From Blumeriella jaapii (taxonomy: Eukaryota > Ascomycota > Leotiomycetes > Helotiales > Drepanopezizaceae): DNA of 64,000 bases. The notes under the pieces are model-generated. The model did not search any database and had not been told where the DNA came from. It saw only the letters and a list, made by a program, of their open reading frames with translations. The stretch covers positions 1,426,001 to 1,490,000 of the forward strand of contig VWND01000001.1 in the NCBI GenBank assembly GCA_009599575.1, given 5' to 3'. Of the stretch, positions 10,194-21,411 are shown in pieces. Numbering within the stretch: position 1 is the stretch's first letter; each line of letters starts with the position of its first letter. The translations under genes and the position numbers were made by a program.

Positions 10194-12329
10194 CTTGTCT
10201 TGTCGGCTGGCGCGGTGGTTGAGGGGCTGGTTGTTGCGGTGGGAGGTTTGCGGAAATGATGGGGTGGTGTCTTGGCGGCGATGGTAAAAATCACGGTACT
10301 TGCTGCACGTTTAGTTTAGCTAATACATTTATGTATATATGTATACCTAGAGGTATGTACTGTATATATATACAAATTAAGCCAAAATCGTGCCGTGTTC
10401 AAAAAGCACTATGACAACCACGATGGAAGCAAAGCTTCTCCGAGACGCACTGCACATTTCAGGCTCTCCATCTCCGGTATCGCATCTCTTCTGCATCACT
10501 CATCTAAAGAATATCTCATGATCCTTCTGTCGTCCGTACAACACGCACCAGCCAGCCGCCGCTATTTGCGGCTGTCTCAACAACACGAACGCTCTTCCAG
10601 GGGTCGTTTTACAATACAGTACAGTACGTATCAAACTACACACATACACACAGTACCTACCTACCTACCTACACACACACACTACAAAACAACACCTCCT
10701 CCAAAACCCCGCTTCCCATCTCTCGACGACACCAACTCCTTCCTTCCTTCCTCACACAACGAGGCTGTTTCCGCGGCGCCGAAAAGAAAGGAGAGAGAGA
10801 CAAGTCGCAAACCCCAAACCCCAAACCCCCAAAGCCGAAGGCCCCGCCCCGTTTGCGGCGTACTGGAGATGTGTGTATTACTTTACTTACCTAGGTACCT
10901 ACTTTACAGTACAGTACAGTACAGTACCATAAGTCGAGCCCGCGAGTTCGTCGTCGTCGCCGACGAGCTCAGCTCGCGCCCCCCGACCGCCCTTGGTGAG
11001 CGGCGAGGCCGGATCCAGAGCGTAGCCGCCGCAATTTAGAAGGCTCCGTACGTACGTATAGTACTTACTTACTTACTGTACGTAGGTAGGTAGGTAGGTA
11101 GGTAGGTACTTGCTATATACTGTACTGTACATACTGTACTCTACTCTACGTACTGTACAGAGTATGTACAGTACTGTATGTATTGTACTGTATATCCATG
11201 TGCTGCGCTGGCTGTATCCACGTTTCAAACCCCATCACATCACATCACATCTCGGATACGATGTCAGAAAAGGCTGACGCGCTCGTGCCGTCATGGTGCA
11301 TGGGCAGCAGCGGATTCCTGGAGCACGGCGGACGAAGCCGACGGCCTTTCTGCCTCGAGCACGCAGCACAAGCACAGGCACAAGCACAAGCACAAGCTCA
11401 AATCCTTCACCAATCGGCGCGACCGCCGGCATCTGGAAGAGGGAGGTGTGTACAGTAAATACCTAACCACGTTTGCGTTGCTGTGCCACACCGACATTGC
11501 CGTTGCGTCCTATCTAAGGTACACTCGGTAAAGACCAGACCCCCAATGCCCCAGACCGCCCATTCATCACCGTGAAACAATCCGGCCAGCCCGCTCACCC
11601 AAATTCTATTTGACTTTGACGGCCAGCCTTCCAACCATGCAGCCCGGAGCAAGAGGAAGAGAACAAACAAGCAAATGAGAAATGGAAATGAACAAAACCC
11701 CCCCCCCCCCCCCCCCCCACCAAACAAAAAGACAGTAATTTCCTTAGAAAGAGCAAAAAAAGCAGTCGTAAAAACGTCCTGAGGCGCATCGCGTCATCAG
11801 AAAGCCAAATCCCACCCCTAGCATCCACCCTTCTACTACCGTTCTATCTGGGCGATGCCGTGTGGCCGGAACGAGGGAAAGCAGCCCCACCGGGGTCCCA
11901 ATCTAGAGTTCCGTAACCAATGAGTATGCGTTCCGTGAATTGCCGGCCGGGGCGCGGCTCGATGCGGAAAGTTACAAGCGTGCGGGATCACTTGCAGCAG
12001 GACGATTTGCTTTAGTAGCGTGGAGCTGTCACAAGAGGGTGATTATCAGTTATGGTTCTTTCTGGAATTCGAAACGCTCATGTGAAATGTTAAAGATGTC
12101 TATGTCCCAAACCCCGAAAGTTCCAACACAAAGGAAGATAGCGCGGCATAGGTAGGTGCGTATCGTGAAAATGGGCAAGCGTCCATAGAAAACAATTTCT
12201 CGCAACCATTCTCGCGCAATATCCACGGTCTGAAGAGGCGCGAGGCGCGAAGCGAAAGCTCGAGCCACTGATCGCGGTTGGCACCTAGCAGCGGCGGAGA
12301 GAGGAGGAGGCGTACACGACGGAGAGAGC
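10194..12329. other. Intergenic region with simple repeats, no gene supported
   Basis: This holds the cox19 promoter on the left and the 3' end of the DUF3824-like gene on the right. It has clusters of TACAG/CTGTA and CTAC units at 10610-10670, 10890-10930 and 11040-11200, an ACAAGC-type repeat near 11368-11398, and a C run at 11699-11718. None of the open frames shows a recognisable domain. Confidence 0.5.
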
Positions 12330-14699
12330 TCATCTTCGATCATGCCCGACTGGAGGAGCGGGTAGAGAGGCCGAGTACGGGTTGGAGTCGACATAGCGAG
12401 GTCCGTAATCATCGGAACGATCGTAATAACGATCGTCGTAACGATCCTCGTAGCGATCGTCGTAATAAGGGTCACCATGGTGCGCTCGGCCGTGCTCGGC
12501 GCCGTGTCTAACAACCTGGGCGCCGTCTTTCCGATGAGACCGATGCGATTGCTGCTGAGGGGATTGAGAGCCAGCGCTTTGAAGTCGTTCCAGTCGTTTA
12601 GTGTGGCGCTCCTCCTTCTTCTTGCGGAGTTCCTTGCACTCATTGTTCATCTCGTTTGCTTCCTTGATCTCATCGTATGCTGATTTGAGACCGATCGCGG
12701 CGATGCCAACAGATGCAACGTCTTGCAGCGTCGCTTTCGCTTTGAGCTTTCGCGCCTCGTCCGGGGTCATGTCTCCCTCGGCCACAGCTTTGTGGCGGGA
12801 ATTCCGCTTCTCCATGCTCTGATATACATTGTGGGCAGCATGAATGGTGGCAACGGTCGCAAGGCCAGTCGTCATCAGTTGTTTACCTCTCATCTTCTTG
12901 ATCCGCTTCTCATCTTCCGAGGACGCACCCAAACTGCTATCGGAATCGGAAGCGTCTTTCTTACCTTCTGAATTGTCCCTATCTTTGTGCGATCCACCCT
13001 TGCCACGACGGCCACCTCCACTCCGCGAACCGACTTGACTTGTCCGAGATTCGTTGTATCTCGAATCGCCGTACGGATCACGAGGATCATCGTAGTCCAT
13101 GTCTCGAGAACGGCGTGATTCCCCGTAGTCAGATCCACCACTATTGTGGCGTGACTTGCGACCGGACGTGTCTTGGTTAGAGTCTCGATCTCGGTTTTTA
13201 TCACCTGCTGCTGCTCCGATTCCGAGAGCGGCGAGACCGTTTCGGGCGTAATCCGTCACGCTCTTGCTCCTCTTGTGGCGGTCCTTTTTCTCTCCACGTT
13301 TGGGTGACGGGCTCCGACTATCGTACGAGTCCGAGCTGTCTCGGCGTCTACGAGAGCCCCCAGCTCGTGATCTTGAGCGAGAACGGTCTAGGAGCTTCTT
13401 GCCCGCCATGGCACCAAAACCGGCGGTGGCCAGGGCGGCCAGAGGGCCAGTTGAGGCGCCACCTCCAGGACCCCGGGAGCGGGAACGGGATCGGGACCTG
13501 GATTTCGATTTGGATCTGGTCGAGCCCTTACCGTCATCCTCGATGTTGCTTCGCGAGCCGTTGATGAGTCGATTTCCGGCGAGACCGCCTACGACGGCCT
13601 CGAGGATGTGGCGCTTGCTTTTCTGGTCGGGGTTGTGATCCGCTCCGGCATTGATGCCCCCGGCTCCAATGGCTGCGGTAGCACTCGCTTTCCCTTGCCT
13701 CCTCCCCAGCCTCCAGGCTCCTTTCGGACTCGGAAGGCTTCGGTAGCTCCCGCCAACAACGCGGCTTTCGCGGCTTGTTGATACTTGGCTGCGCCCTCGG
13801 GAGATTTGCCGTGACGACTTCGAGAACGGTGACGGTTGTCTCGAGAGTCGACCCTGCTGTCCTCACTTCCACGTCGGCTGCGTTTGTCACCCGTCGGGCT
13901 GTGCCTTCCACCTGTCGCCGCCTTCGTGACTGCGCCGAGGCCAGCAAGGCCGAGAGCACTATCGACAATGGACTTGCGGCGACTCTTTGGTTTCTGCGGC
14001 TTGGCTGGTTCCTCGTCGGATGAGTAGTACTCTTCGTTAGGGTCATTCCGACCTCGGTGCGCCACGTGGGTCTTGACGTTCTCCTCGGGCTTGGAAGCTG
14101 CTGCTGCATGCTTAGCGTAGAATTCAGCCCCTTCGTAGCCGGCCAGGGCACCTGCGGCACCGACTGCCGCGCTTTGCAGAGGATTCCGGGAGACTGGGCG
14201 GCCATCTGCTTGTCTGCGGTCCCACAGTTCTTTCCCCCCGACAGCGAGGGCAGCTCCCGACCGCGGCGATGATCCTTTGGTTCCGAGACAGCGACCGACG
14301 GCGAGGCTTGGAAACTTCTAGCTCCGCATAGGCCGAGCGTCTGCGATCCTCCAAGTCATTGTGCGAGCGTCTCGGGTCTAGGTAGGCGCCTCCTCCGTAC
14401 GGTGCACCACGCTCGGCGGAACGCGCGCGGTCGTAGCGATCCATGGAACGCTGAGAATAGGCGGCAGACCCGGGCGGCGGGAAGTCTCGTCTAACTTCTT
14501 CGATGGCATAATCGTCGTCGTGGATGGGACGGCGGACGATCTCGTTGTTCCGGACTGCGTAGGGAGGATCGGGAGCCATGGCCGTGGTCGGACTCCGCGT
14601 GTATTTCTCTTGGGTCTCGACATATCGAGGCTCGCGGTCATCTCTGCGATCCCGATGACGATAGGAGCGGCGGGGATCGTCGTAATCGACGCTCGACAT
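12330..14699 (-). CDS. RS/charged low-complexity protein, DUF3824-like, with two frameshifts
   Basis: A reading of about 789 residues on the minus strand that needs two compensating single-base corrections. From ATG 14699 the frame is good (Arg/Asp/Tyr-rich start, then RRRSLSRNQRIIAAV) to about 14256. There, one extra base in a CCC run shifts it to a frame that reads well to about 13680 (ALAVGGKELWDRRQADGRP, then SRRKSIVDSALGLAGLGAVT). A missing base there returns it to the first frame (TAAIGAGGINAGADHNPDQK, then KRHILEAVVGGLAGNRLING). Hydrophobic Gly/Ala-rich segments alternate with RS-rich blocks, as in fungal DUF3824 proteins. The C-terminal part has a helical Lys/Glu stretch and RYEDRYDD-type repeats. 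Function unknown. No introns are seen. I cannot tell whether the shifts are real or sequence errors. Confidence 0.75.
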
Positions 14700-16789
14700 G
14701 GTTGGAGAGGGTGAGGGCGAGGGAGCGGGAGAGGGTGAGGATGTGTCGTGAGTGCGCGAAGACGCGAATTTGTGGTCGAGGGCAGTTGTTGTGTATGAGC
14801 GAGAGGGAGAGGGTCTGAGTGAGAGAGAAAGGGATTGTTCGTGTTGTGTTGTGGTGTGATGGTGGATGGTGGATGGAGGTTAGAGGTTGGAGGTTGGAGG
14901 TTGGAGGTGTGGTGAGATGTGAGAGCGAGAGATCTCGAGGGTGCGACAATGACGAGGAGGGGAAGGAAAGAAGAGGGAATGAGGGGATGGGATGACAGGC
15001 GGATGACAGGCACAGGCGCAGGCGCAGGCGCAGGCGCAAACCCGAACCTCAGGCAGATCCTGTCAATCAAGGCAGCTCGCCGAGTGGCTGGGGGGCTGGG
15101 GGCTGAGGGCTGAGGGTGGGAGGGTGGATGGGGGGGGTGGGAGATGGGGGAGGGTTGAGGGTTGAGGGTTGGGTGCTGATGAGCGTTGGGTGCTGACACT
15201 AAGACGGGGACGGGGACGGGGACTGGAACTGCACTGGAACTGGACTGGGACTGGACTGGGACTGGGCCTGCGACCGGGACTGGGATCTCAACGTGGAAGG
15301 CAGATGGCTCGTCACTCTACCTGGAACAGCGCGCCGTGTGCTGTTGTTGGCCCGGGCTTGGCCACTGTATTTACGGTCTGTGTTTTACGGTATTTGACGG
15401 TATGTATGTGCTGTATTTACTGCCTCGATTTACTGTACAGTGCAGTACTGTACTGTACTGTACTGCTTCGATTTACTGCACTTATTTACTGCTTCGATTT
15501 ACGGCTTCGATTTTACCGTACGCGTATACCGTACATACCATACATGTACTGGACGGTCCATACTGTACAATCCGATGTAAACACTCGACCCTCCCGACAG
15601 CTACAGTACAGCACAGTACTGTATCCCCAACCCCCCTCTTCCACGCCATCTCATCTACCTGAAGCTCGCCCATCCCTGCCAGCACCTATACTACTACTAT
15701 TTTCGGGCCTGCCAAATCCTCCCGGATTCAAGCCCTTTCCGAAACCGTGCCATCCTAACCTGGTCTAGCAGGTACCATATCGTCCTGTACCGTGAATCCA
15801 TCTTCCTTTACCAGCGTGGTATGGTACTGTACGGTAGGGTTACTGGAAATCTCGGATGCCAGGCCACGTCTTGCGCGCCGTGGGAAACGCTGACGGTCAT
15901 TTCGCATCTACACTGACAGTGCTGTACGGTACGGAGTACGGGATGTACGGTAGCTCCATGTGATCGATCCTTCACCCTCGCTCCCCACCCCGACTCGGAA
16001 ATCTCGCTCATGACCAAGACACTTCCATTTCACTCCTAGACTTCCAAGAACTCGGGGTATCAGCTTCGATACTGCGCCAATCCAGCTCGACCCACATGCA
16101 CACAGAGCGGAGTCGGCTGAAGTTCGTGAAGAGCATCATGGCATCATGGCCTACTGTGCATCAATCAGCCTTGCGTCGGAAAGATGACAATGCTTTCGAC
16201 ACGTACATTCAGTCTCGCGGTACGCCTGGCTCCGGAGATGTGACATGGGCGCTCTACTCGTTTCTGTCTACATGCTGTATGTACTGTACGGTAGTAAGTA
16301 TACTTAGTCCCAGAGAGACGCTAGGCTCGGGCCACCGAAAGCTTGCGTCGGACCCTGATATGCACCGCTTCGTTTCCATTCAATTCCCATCGACCTCGTC
16401 CGCTCTGCTGCGTCTCTCTTACGGTCCGGTCCGTTCGGTCCGGTCCTGTCCAGTCCAGTCCGGTCCTGTCCTCGATCCGCAATGTGCGAGCCATCGCCAG
16501 CAGATCCCGAGATGGAGCGGTGCCAAGAGACCGTAAGCCAGGCCGGCAGGCCAGTCAGTGTTCGGGCTGCACATCTGGAGGAGCTGAGCTGAGCTCGGGG
16601 GGCCGGTCTTGTATTCGACATCACCAATGTGCCAGTGCCCGTCGGAACAGAATTGCTCCTTTGCGTGTCTTCAGCAGACACCCACACACGCCTGCCGTTG
16701 CGGCCAACGGATGGCTCACGCGCCAATGCGAGCGATGCATTGATCGATGACTGCTCGAGTGTCGATTCGCGACGCAAGCCAGCTTCACA
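14700..16789. other. Divergent intergenic region, no gene supported
   Basis: This lies between the divergent DUF3824-like and modin-like genes. It carries a GGAGGTT repeat near 14878-14910, a GCAGGC repeat at 15008-15038, GGGACTGGAACTG units at 15200-15290, CTGTA units at 15430-15470 and GGTCC units near 16420-16475. No domain-bearing reading frame was found. Confidence 0.5.
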
Positions 16790-18494
16790 ATGGCCTTCGA
16801 TACCATCAACCAGAATGTCTTTGGCTTCACGGCCTTGGTCATCTCGCTCGTGGCCCTCCTGACGACCATGATGCAGGTGCTGCAGCAGTACTTCTCCAGC
16901 GCGGAAGGGTATCGAAGGTGTGCGCCCTCGGTGATGGGCTTGTGGGCTCAGGGAACCCATCGGAAGCTCCGCCTGCAAGAGTTCAGGATCGAGGTCGTGT
17001 TCGAAACGCCCGTCATCTTCGTGGCGAGGCCATCGAACAAACGAGGCCCGATTCCAGGCCGAGAAATACACTACATCGACGGCACCGTCGCATCGTATGT
17101 CAACACACGCGTCTTGCAAGCCGAGGCCCAGGAGCAGGAGGTGAAGGAAGCGACGGCGCGAGTCCACACGGCGGATGATGAGAAGGCTTCTTGGGTCACC
17201 TTCCTCTCGGCGCTGCAATTGCAGGAGCAACAATCGCGAGAATGGGATGCGAAGATGCGCACCCGCAGGCCACTGCGAGATGGAGGCACGCAGGCCCAGG
17301 ACCCGGAATATGTGCTCACGGTTGGCCTGCAAAGTAAAACCCGGTCGTGGGACTTCCTACCCTCCTCAATCACAAAGCCGTATGCTACGTCTGCCATCTG
17401 CCACTTGGTCGAGATGATGGCCATGCTCGGACTGTACTGGAAAGTCTTTGACCAGTCCATCTGGAATCTGAGAGCGGAGGGAAACGGCTTCATCTTGACT
17501 TCGACGACGGTCCACGGGCTCGGGGTCATGGTGGTGTTTGCCACCACTGGCAAGGCAAACTTCCGGGCGAACAGGCTCATCCCGTGTGAGGCCGTCAAAG
17601 AATTGGCCTTCGGGACCGTGCCAAACATCTTCGACGACGGTTCGTATCTGGAACGTGAGAAGGAGACTCAGAGTCATGAACTCGTCTTCGGTGCTCCAGA
17701 AGACGTCGAGACGACACTCGAGTCTTTAGGATGTCAGGCCGAGACGCTGAAGAGGTACAAGAGAGACCACAAACACATCTTTTCGGGTACCTCTCCTCCG
17801 GCTCACCAACGCCAGCAGGCAAGCTAACACGACCGCAGTCTCCTTTGAAATCATCGGTATGCTCGGCCAGGTTTTCCGCATCCGTGGTTCCAACTTCCGC
17901 ATGCTTCCCAATCCCACCACAGACTCCTGGCTCAAAAAGATCGGCGCCAAGGCCTCCTGGAAAGTCATCAGCATCATGGGTGTCTTCCAGCAGCAACTCG
18001 CGAGATTCGTTGCCACCGAGGGCCTCCCAAGTGACAACCCCATTTCCCAGATCGGCACCCGGTGGACCCGAATCGCGAAGCTCGATTGCAGCGACGAAGC
18101 GAACCTCGGCCTGGAAGCCCGCGAAGCCATCCACGATGCTCTGGATCTGCAGACCAAATTCCTGCTCTCGATCCGGCAAGCCGACGTCCTCAATGTTCTC
18201 GTGGCACACGTCACGAAGGTCATGGAGGTCCTCGCGGACGCGGTCTCGCCGCTCAACGTCATCGTCCTGGCCAACAAGGAGGTCGCATTCATGACGTACT
18301 ACTTCCAGGAGATTCGCCCGGCGGTCGTCGGGAGCCTGGGGACCAAGCAGGAGCAAGAGGATAGGAATCTGATCTGGATCGCGTTGGTCTTTCGGATGCT
18401 GTGTTGGATGCTGCTGCATGACTTCGACAAGGCGGATACCAAGATCGTGCCGTCGGATTTGAAAGGGAGTCGGATGCCGGTATACATCGGATAA
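16790..18494 (+). CDS. Modin-like fungal membrane-anchored protein
   Basis: Two exons, 16790-17786 and 17839-18494, joined across a 52-nt intron (GTACCT...CGCAG) to give 550 residues. The N-terminus holds one hydrophobic segment at about residues 10-32 (VFGFTALVISLVALLTTMMQ), so a membrane anchor is likely. A conserved-looking block follows (RLQEFRIEVVFETPVIFVA), and the rest is soluble, with helical regions and no enzyme motif that I recognise. Similar proteins in filamentous fungi are often annotated as modin, after a Podospora gene linked to vegetative incompatibility; I recall this rather than see it, and a role here is not shown. The start is the first ATG before the hydrophobic segment. 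Confidence 0.72.
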
Positions 18495-19083
18495 TGATTG
18501 GTGACTGGATTCTCGAGGAGCGACAATGGAGACGCCTTGCGAGGGGGATCTTGATGCTCCATGGTTGGTGTCTGGAGCGAATCTTAATCGACATCACGTG
18601 TAAAGACCGTGATGTACCACCGTAAGTATCACAACCATGGCATTATCATGACATCTCAAAGCTAGTTAAATTACAAATCACATTTTTGGGGGGGGGGGCT
18701 GTAATCGTAATAGGGGCTCTACACAAGCGTCAGGGAAGAAGCGAAAACCACGAGCGTAAGGCGATAATAGGCCTGTGGTCAATTCCTGTGCTCTCCCGAC
18801 CTCACTCAATGCTGCGAGAGCGGGCCACCATCGACGACGTTCTATACACATACAGTAGTAGGTAGGTGTCCAGGCACGCGATCCCCATGCTTATAAGAAT
18901 CTGGCCACCTTGACCAGTACCATCCGAGGTGCTCCTCCTGATCAGCAGCTTAGACCTCGTTCACCCTTGGCCCGACGAAAAAGAAGGAAGAAAGGCATTT
19001 CACCGTGCTGACAGCGCACACAGGGTGAGACATCAGAACACGCCACACCGACCGGCACCCGAGTGCCTGCCCACTGCGCCAGC
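18495..19083. other. Convergent 3' spacer
   Basis: This lies between the modin-like and clf1 3' ends. It includes a short G run near 18690-18700 and a GTAGGTAG motif near 18857. No gene is seen. Confidence 0.5.
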
Positions 19084-21126
19084 CTACGCCTCGTCCGCAG
19101 CATTGCCAGAAATGGTCCCGCCAGCCTGCTTCCACGACTGGGCCATCGCCAAGAAATTGGACAGCTTCGCCGTCTGCGCGTCGTCGGCCGGGAAGACGTA
19201 GTCGATGTACTCCTCGTAGCTGTCGTCGTCCAGCTTGCGGCGCTTCTTCAGCTTGCGCGGCATCTGCTTCTGCACCTGCTCCAGATCCTCGGCCGTGCCC
19301 TGCTCCCGCTCGAACGCGAGCCATGAATTGAGCAGCGTGACGCGCTCATCCTTGAGCTCCTTGTCTCGCATGCTCTTCATGGCCCTCTCGAAGATCTTCC
19401 GGGCTCTCGCCTTCGCCGCCTCGCTGACGGGCTTCTCCTCCTCGTCATCCTCTTCGGCGTCGTCGTCGGGCACGTTGATCTCGAAGTGTGCGTAGCTGAT
19501 CCACACCTTGACGTGGTCGGTCTTGTCGAGGAGGCGCTCGTACAGGTTCCGGGTGCGTTCGTACTCGCCTTCTTCCTCCTCGAAATCGATGTAGGCCTTC
19601 CACAGCAGTTCAGGCATGTCGAGAGATGGCTGGTCGATGGCGAGCTCGAAGATCGCGCGGGCTCGCTCCAGATCGTCCAGGCCTCGCTCCAGCTCGGAGA
19701 ACTTGATCCAGGCCTGACAGTTGGCCGGGTTGTACTGGATGTGCTTCTCGTACAGGGTCCGGCAGCGAACGAACTCGAACAGCTTCAGCTCGAGCTCAAC
19801 ATATCCCTTGAAGAGCTTGTCCTTCGGGCACCGGCCGATGGCTTGGCCGAGGGTCTTCCTGGCCTCTTGCAGATTTTGTTGCCGAATCTCGAATTGAGCT
19901 TTCATGAGCCAGATTTTGGCAAATGTAAACTTCTGATGAGGGATCAGCTTGATACATTCCTGGTAGATCTGTCTGGCTCTCTCCACATCCTTCGATTCCA
20001 TTTCCTCCCACACAGCGTAGAAGATCCACAAGTAGATGTAGCGTCTCCAATGCCGTTTCTCCTGCGTAGGTGGAATCTGAGCGATTGCTCTCTCGTAGAC
20101 GTCTCGGATGCGGTCTACATCACCGCCCGTCTCCTCTAATCTTGCAAAATCAAACCAGGCATCGTAGTTCTTGGGGTTTTCCTTCACTTGTTCCTCGTAC
20201 TGAACTCTCCGCTTCGACAAGATGACATCTTCGACACCTTCTCGGTCGCCGAACTGCTTCTCAAAGGTGGTGTATGCCTTGTGGAGAGCAATTGATTTGG
20301 AACGTGCAAGGCGATCTAGGGCGTACTTGTAAATAGCCCTGGCACGCTCGTACTCCTTCAGTTTGGCCTCGTATCTGGCATATGCGATGAAAAGTCGCTC
20401 GTCCATAAAATCTTCGCCCAATGCCTCAACAGCCGAGCCGAAAACTTCTCTAACAAGATCACTGGTGCCGTACTCCTCCTCGAATCTGGCCCACTTGATC
20501 CAGTTTCTAGGCTCTGGATGAACCATGGTAAACCTCTGGAAGATCTCCCGTGCCCTCTGGAACTCGCCATACCTCTTTTCCAGCTTGATGTAACTGCTCC
20601 AAGCTGCCTCGTCTGGCTCCCAAGACATCCACCTCTCAAAGACCTGTCGTGTACCGGGAATGTTTCCCAGCATCTCCTCCATGTACGCATACTTGTACCA
20701 CAGCTTGTCGACTCTGGGCAGGATCGTGACCGCGCGGTCCAGGAGGTTTCTGGCATGCTGAATGTTCCTTGTTTTCATCTCCGCCTCGATGTATCTGATC
20801 CATAGCGTAACGGACGTAGCGTCCACGTCGAGCGCTCTCTCAAAGATAGATCTGGCGCGCTTGAACTCCTTCTGCTCCAATTCCCATTGTGCATATCGCA
20901 TCCAGTTGTTCATGTTAATCCTGTTCCTCCGCACATAGTCCTCGAACTCCTTGCGCTTTCTGCCTTGGAATTCATGGAGCTCTTCAAGGTCAGCAAACCG
21001 CTGAGTAGGCGCCTGGAGACCTGGTTCTTGACGGTCGACAGCTTCCCGCAGGAGCTGCTCTGCGGATATCTGGATTGCAGAAGGCGCTTTGTTTTTGACC
21101 CGAGGAGGGCCACGAGCAGACTCCAT
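19084..21126 (-). CDS. clf1: Clf1/Syf3, HAT-repeat pre-mRNA splicing factor
   Basis: An intronless 680-residue protein made almost entirely of HAT (half-a-TPR) repeats with the recurring pattern W..Y...E......ARSIFERAL. Examples are [20 protein letters not shown] near residue 70 and [20 protein letters not shown] near residue 135. About 14 repeats can be counted, followed by an acidic insert ([12 protein letters not shown]) and a Lys-rich tail. This is the Crooked neck/Clf1/Syf3 scaffold of the Prp19-associated spliceosome, with the usual family length. The ATG at 21126 starts the conserved opening [20 protein letters not shown]; the frame extends upstream to an ATG at 21192, but those 22 residues look like leader. 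It is divergent from prp31. Confidence 0.96.
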   Translation of the reverse strand: MESARGPPRVKNKAPSAIQISAEQLLREAVDRQEPGLQAPTQRFADLEELHEFQGRKRKEFEDYVRRNRINMNNWMRYAQWELEQKEFKRARSIFERALDVDATSVTLWIRYIEAEMKTRNIQHARNLLDRAVTILPRVDKLWYKYAYMEEMLGNIPGTRQVFERWMSWEPDEAAWSSYIKLEKRYGEFQRAREIFQRFTMVHPEPRNWIKWARFEEEYGTSDLVREVFGSAVEALGEDFMDERLFIAYARYEAKLKEYERARAIYKYALDRLARSKSIALHKAYTTFEKQFGDREGVEDVILSKRRVQYEEQVKENPKNYDAWFDFARLEETGGDVDRIRDVYERAIAQIPPTQEKRHWRRYIYLWIFYAVWEEMESKDVERARQIYQECIKLIPHQKFTFAKIWLMKAQFEIRQQNLQEARKTLGQAIGRCPKDKLFKGYVELELKLFEFVRCRTLYEKHIQYNPANCQAWIKFSELERGLDDLERARAIFELAIDQPSLDMPELLWKAYIDFEEEEGEYERTRNLYERLLDKTDHVKVWISYAHFEINVPDDDAEEDDEEEKPVSEAAKARARKIFERAMKSMRDKELKDERVTLLNSWLAFEREQGTAEDLEQVQKQMPRKLKKRRKLDDDSYEEYIDYVFPADDAQTAKLSNFLAMAQSWKQAGGTISGNAADEA

Positions 21127-21411
21127 TTTGAGTGGTTTGTTCTGAAGGCTATAATTGTATGTATCGTAGAGCAATTGAAGGTTGACTTCCAAACTTCGTA
21201 GGAGTCTGGCAGCCGAGGCCTATGGGGGAATGAATGTCGACGTCGTTCGTTTTGCCAACGGTAGTGAGGCTTTGTGGGCGAGAGGCTGAAGTTGTCAAGT
21301 CCGCAGATCAGGCTGCGCTGAAGTTTAAGCCCATTAGCGCGACGCCCCCAAGACACATACTTCTTCTTGCGAGGCTGCAACCGTGATCCGACCACGCGCC
21401 TCACAACCAAG
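21127..21411. promoter_or_regulatory. Shared bidirectional promoter of clf1 and prp31
   Basis: Only 285 bp separate the two start codons, which point away from each other, so both promoters and 5' leaders must lie here. No TATA-like element stands out. Confidence 0.7.

Noticed and set aside
10800..10835. Telomere-like AACCCC repeats
   Set aside because: Only about three imperfect units in the interior of a spacer, and not the fungal TTAGGG type.
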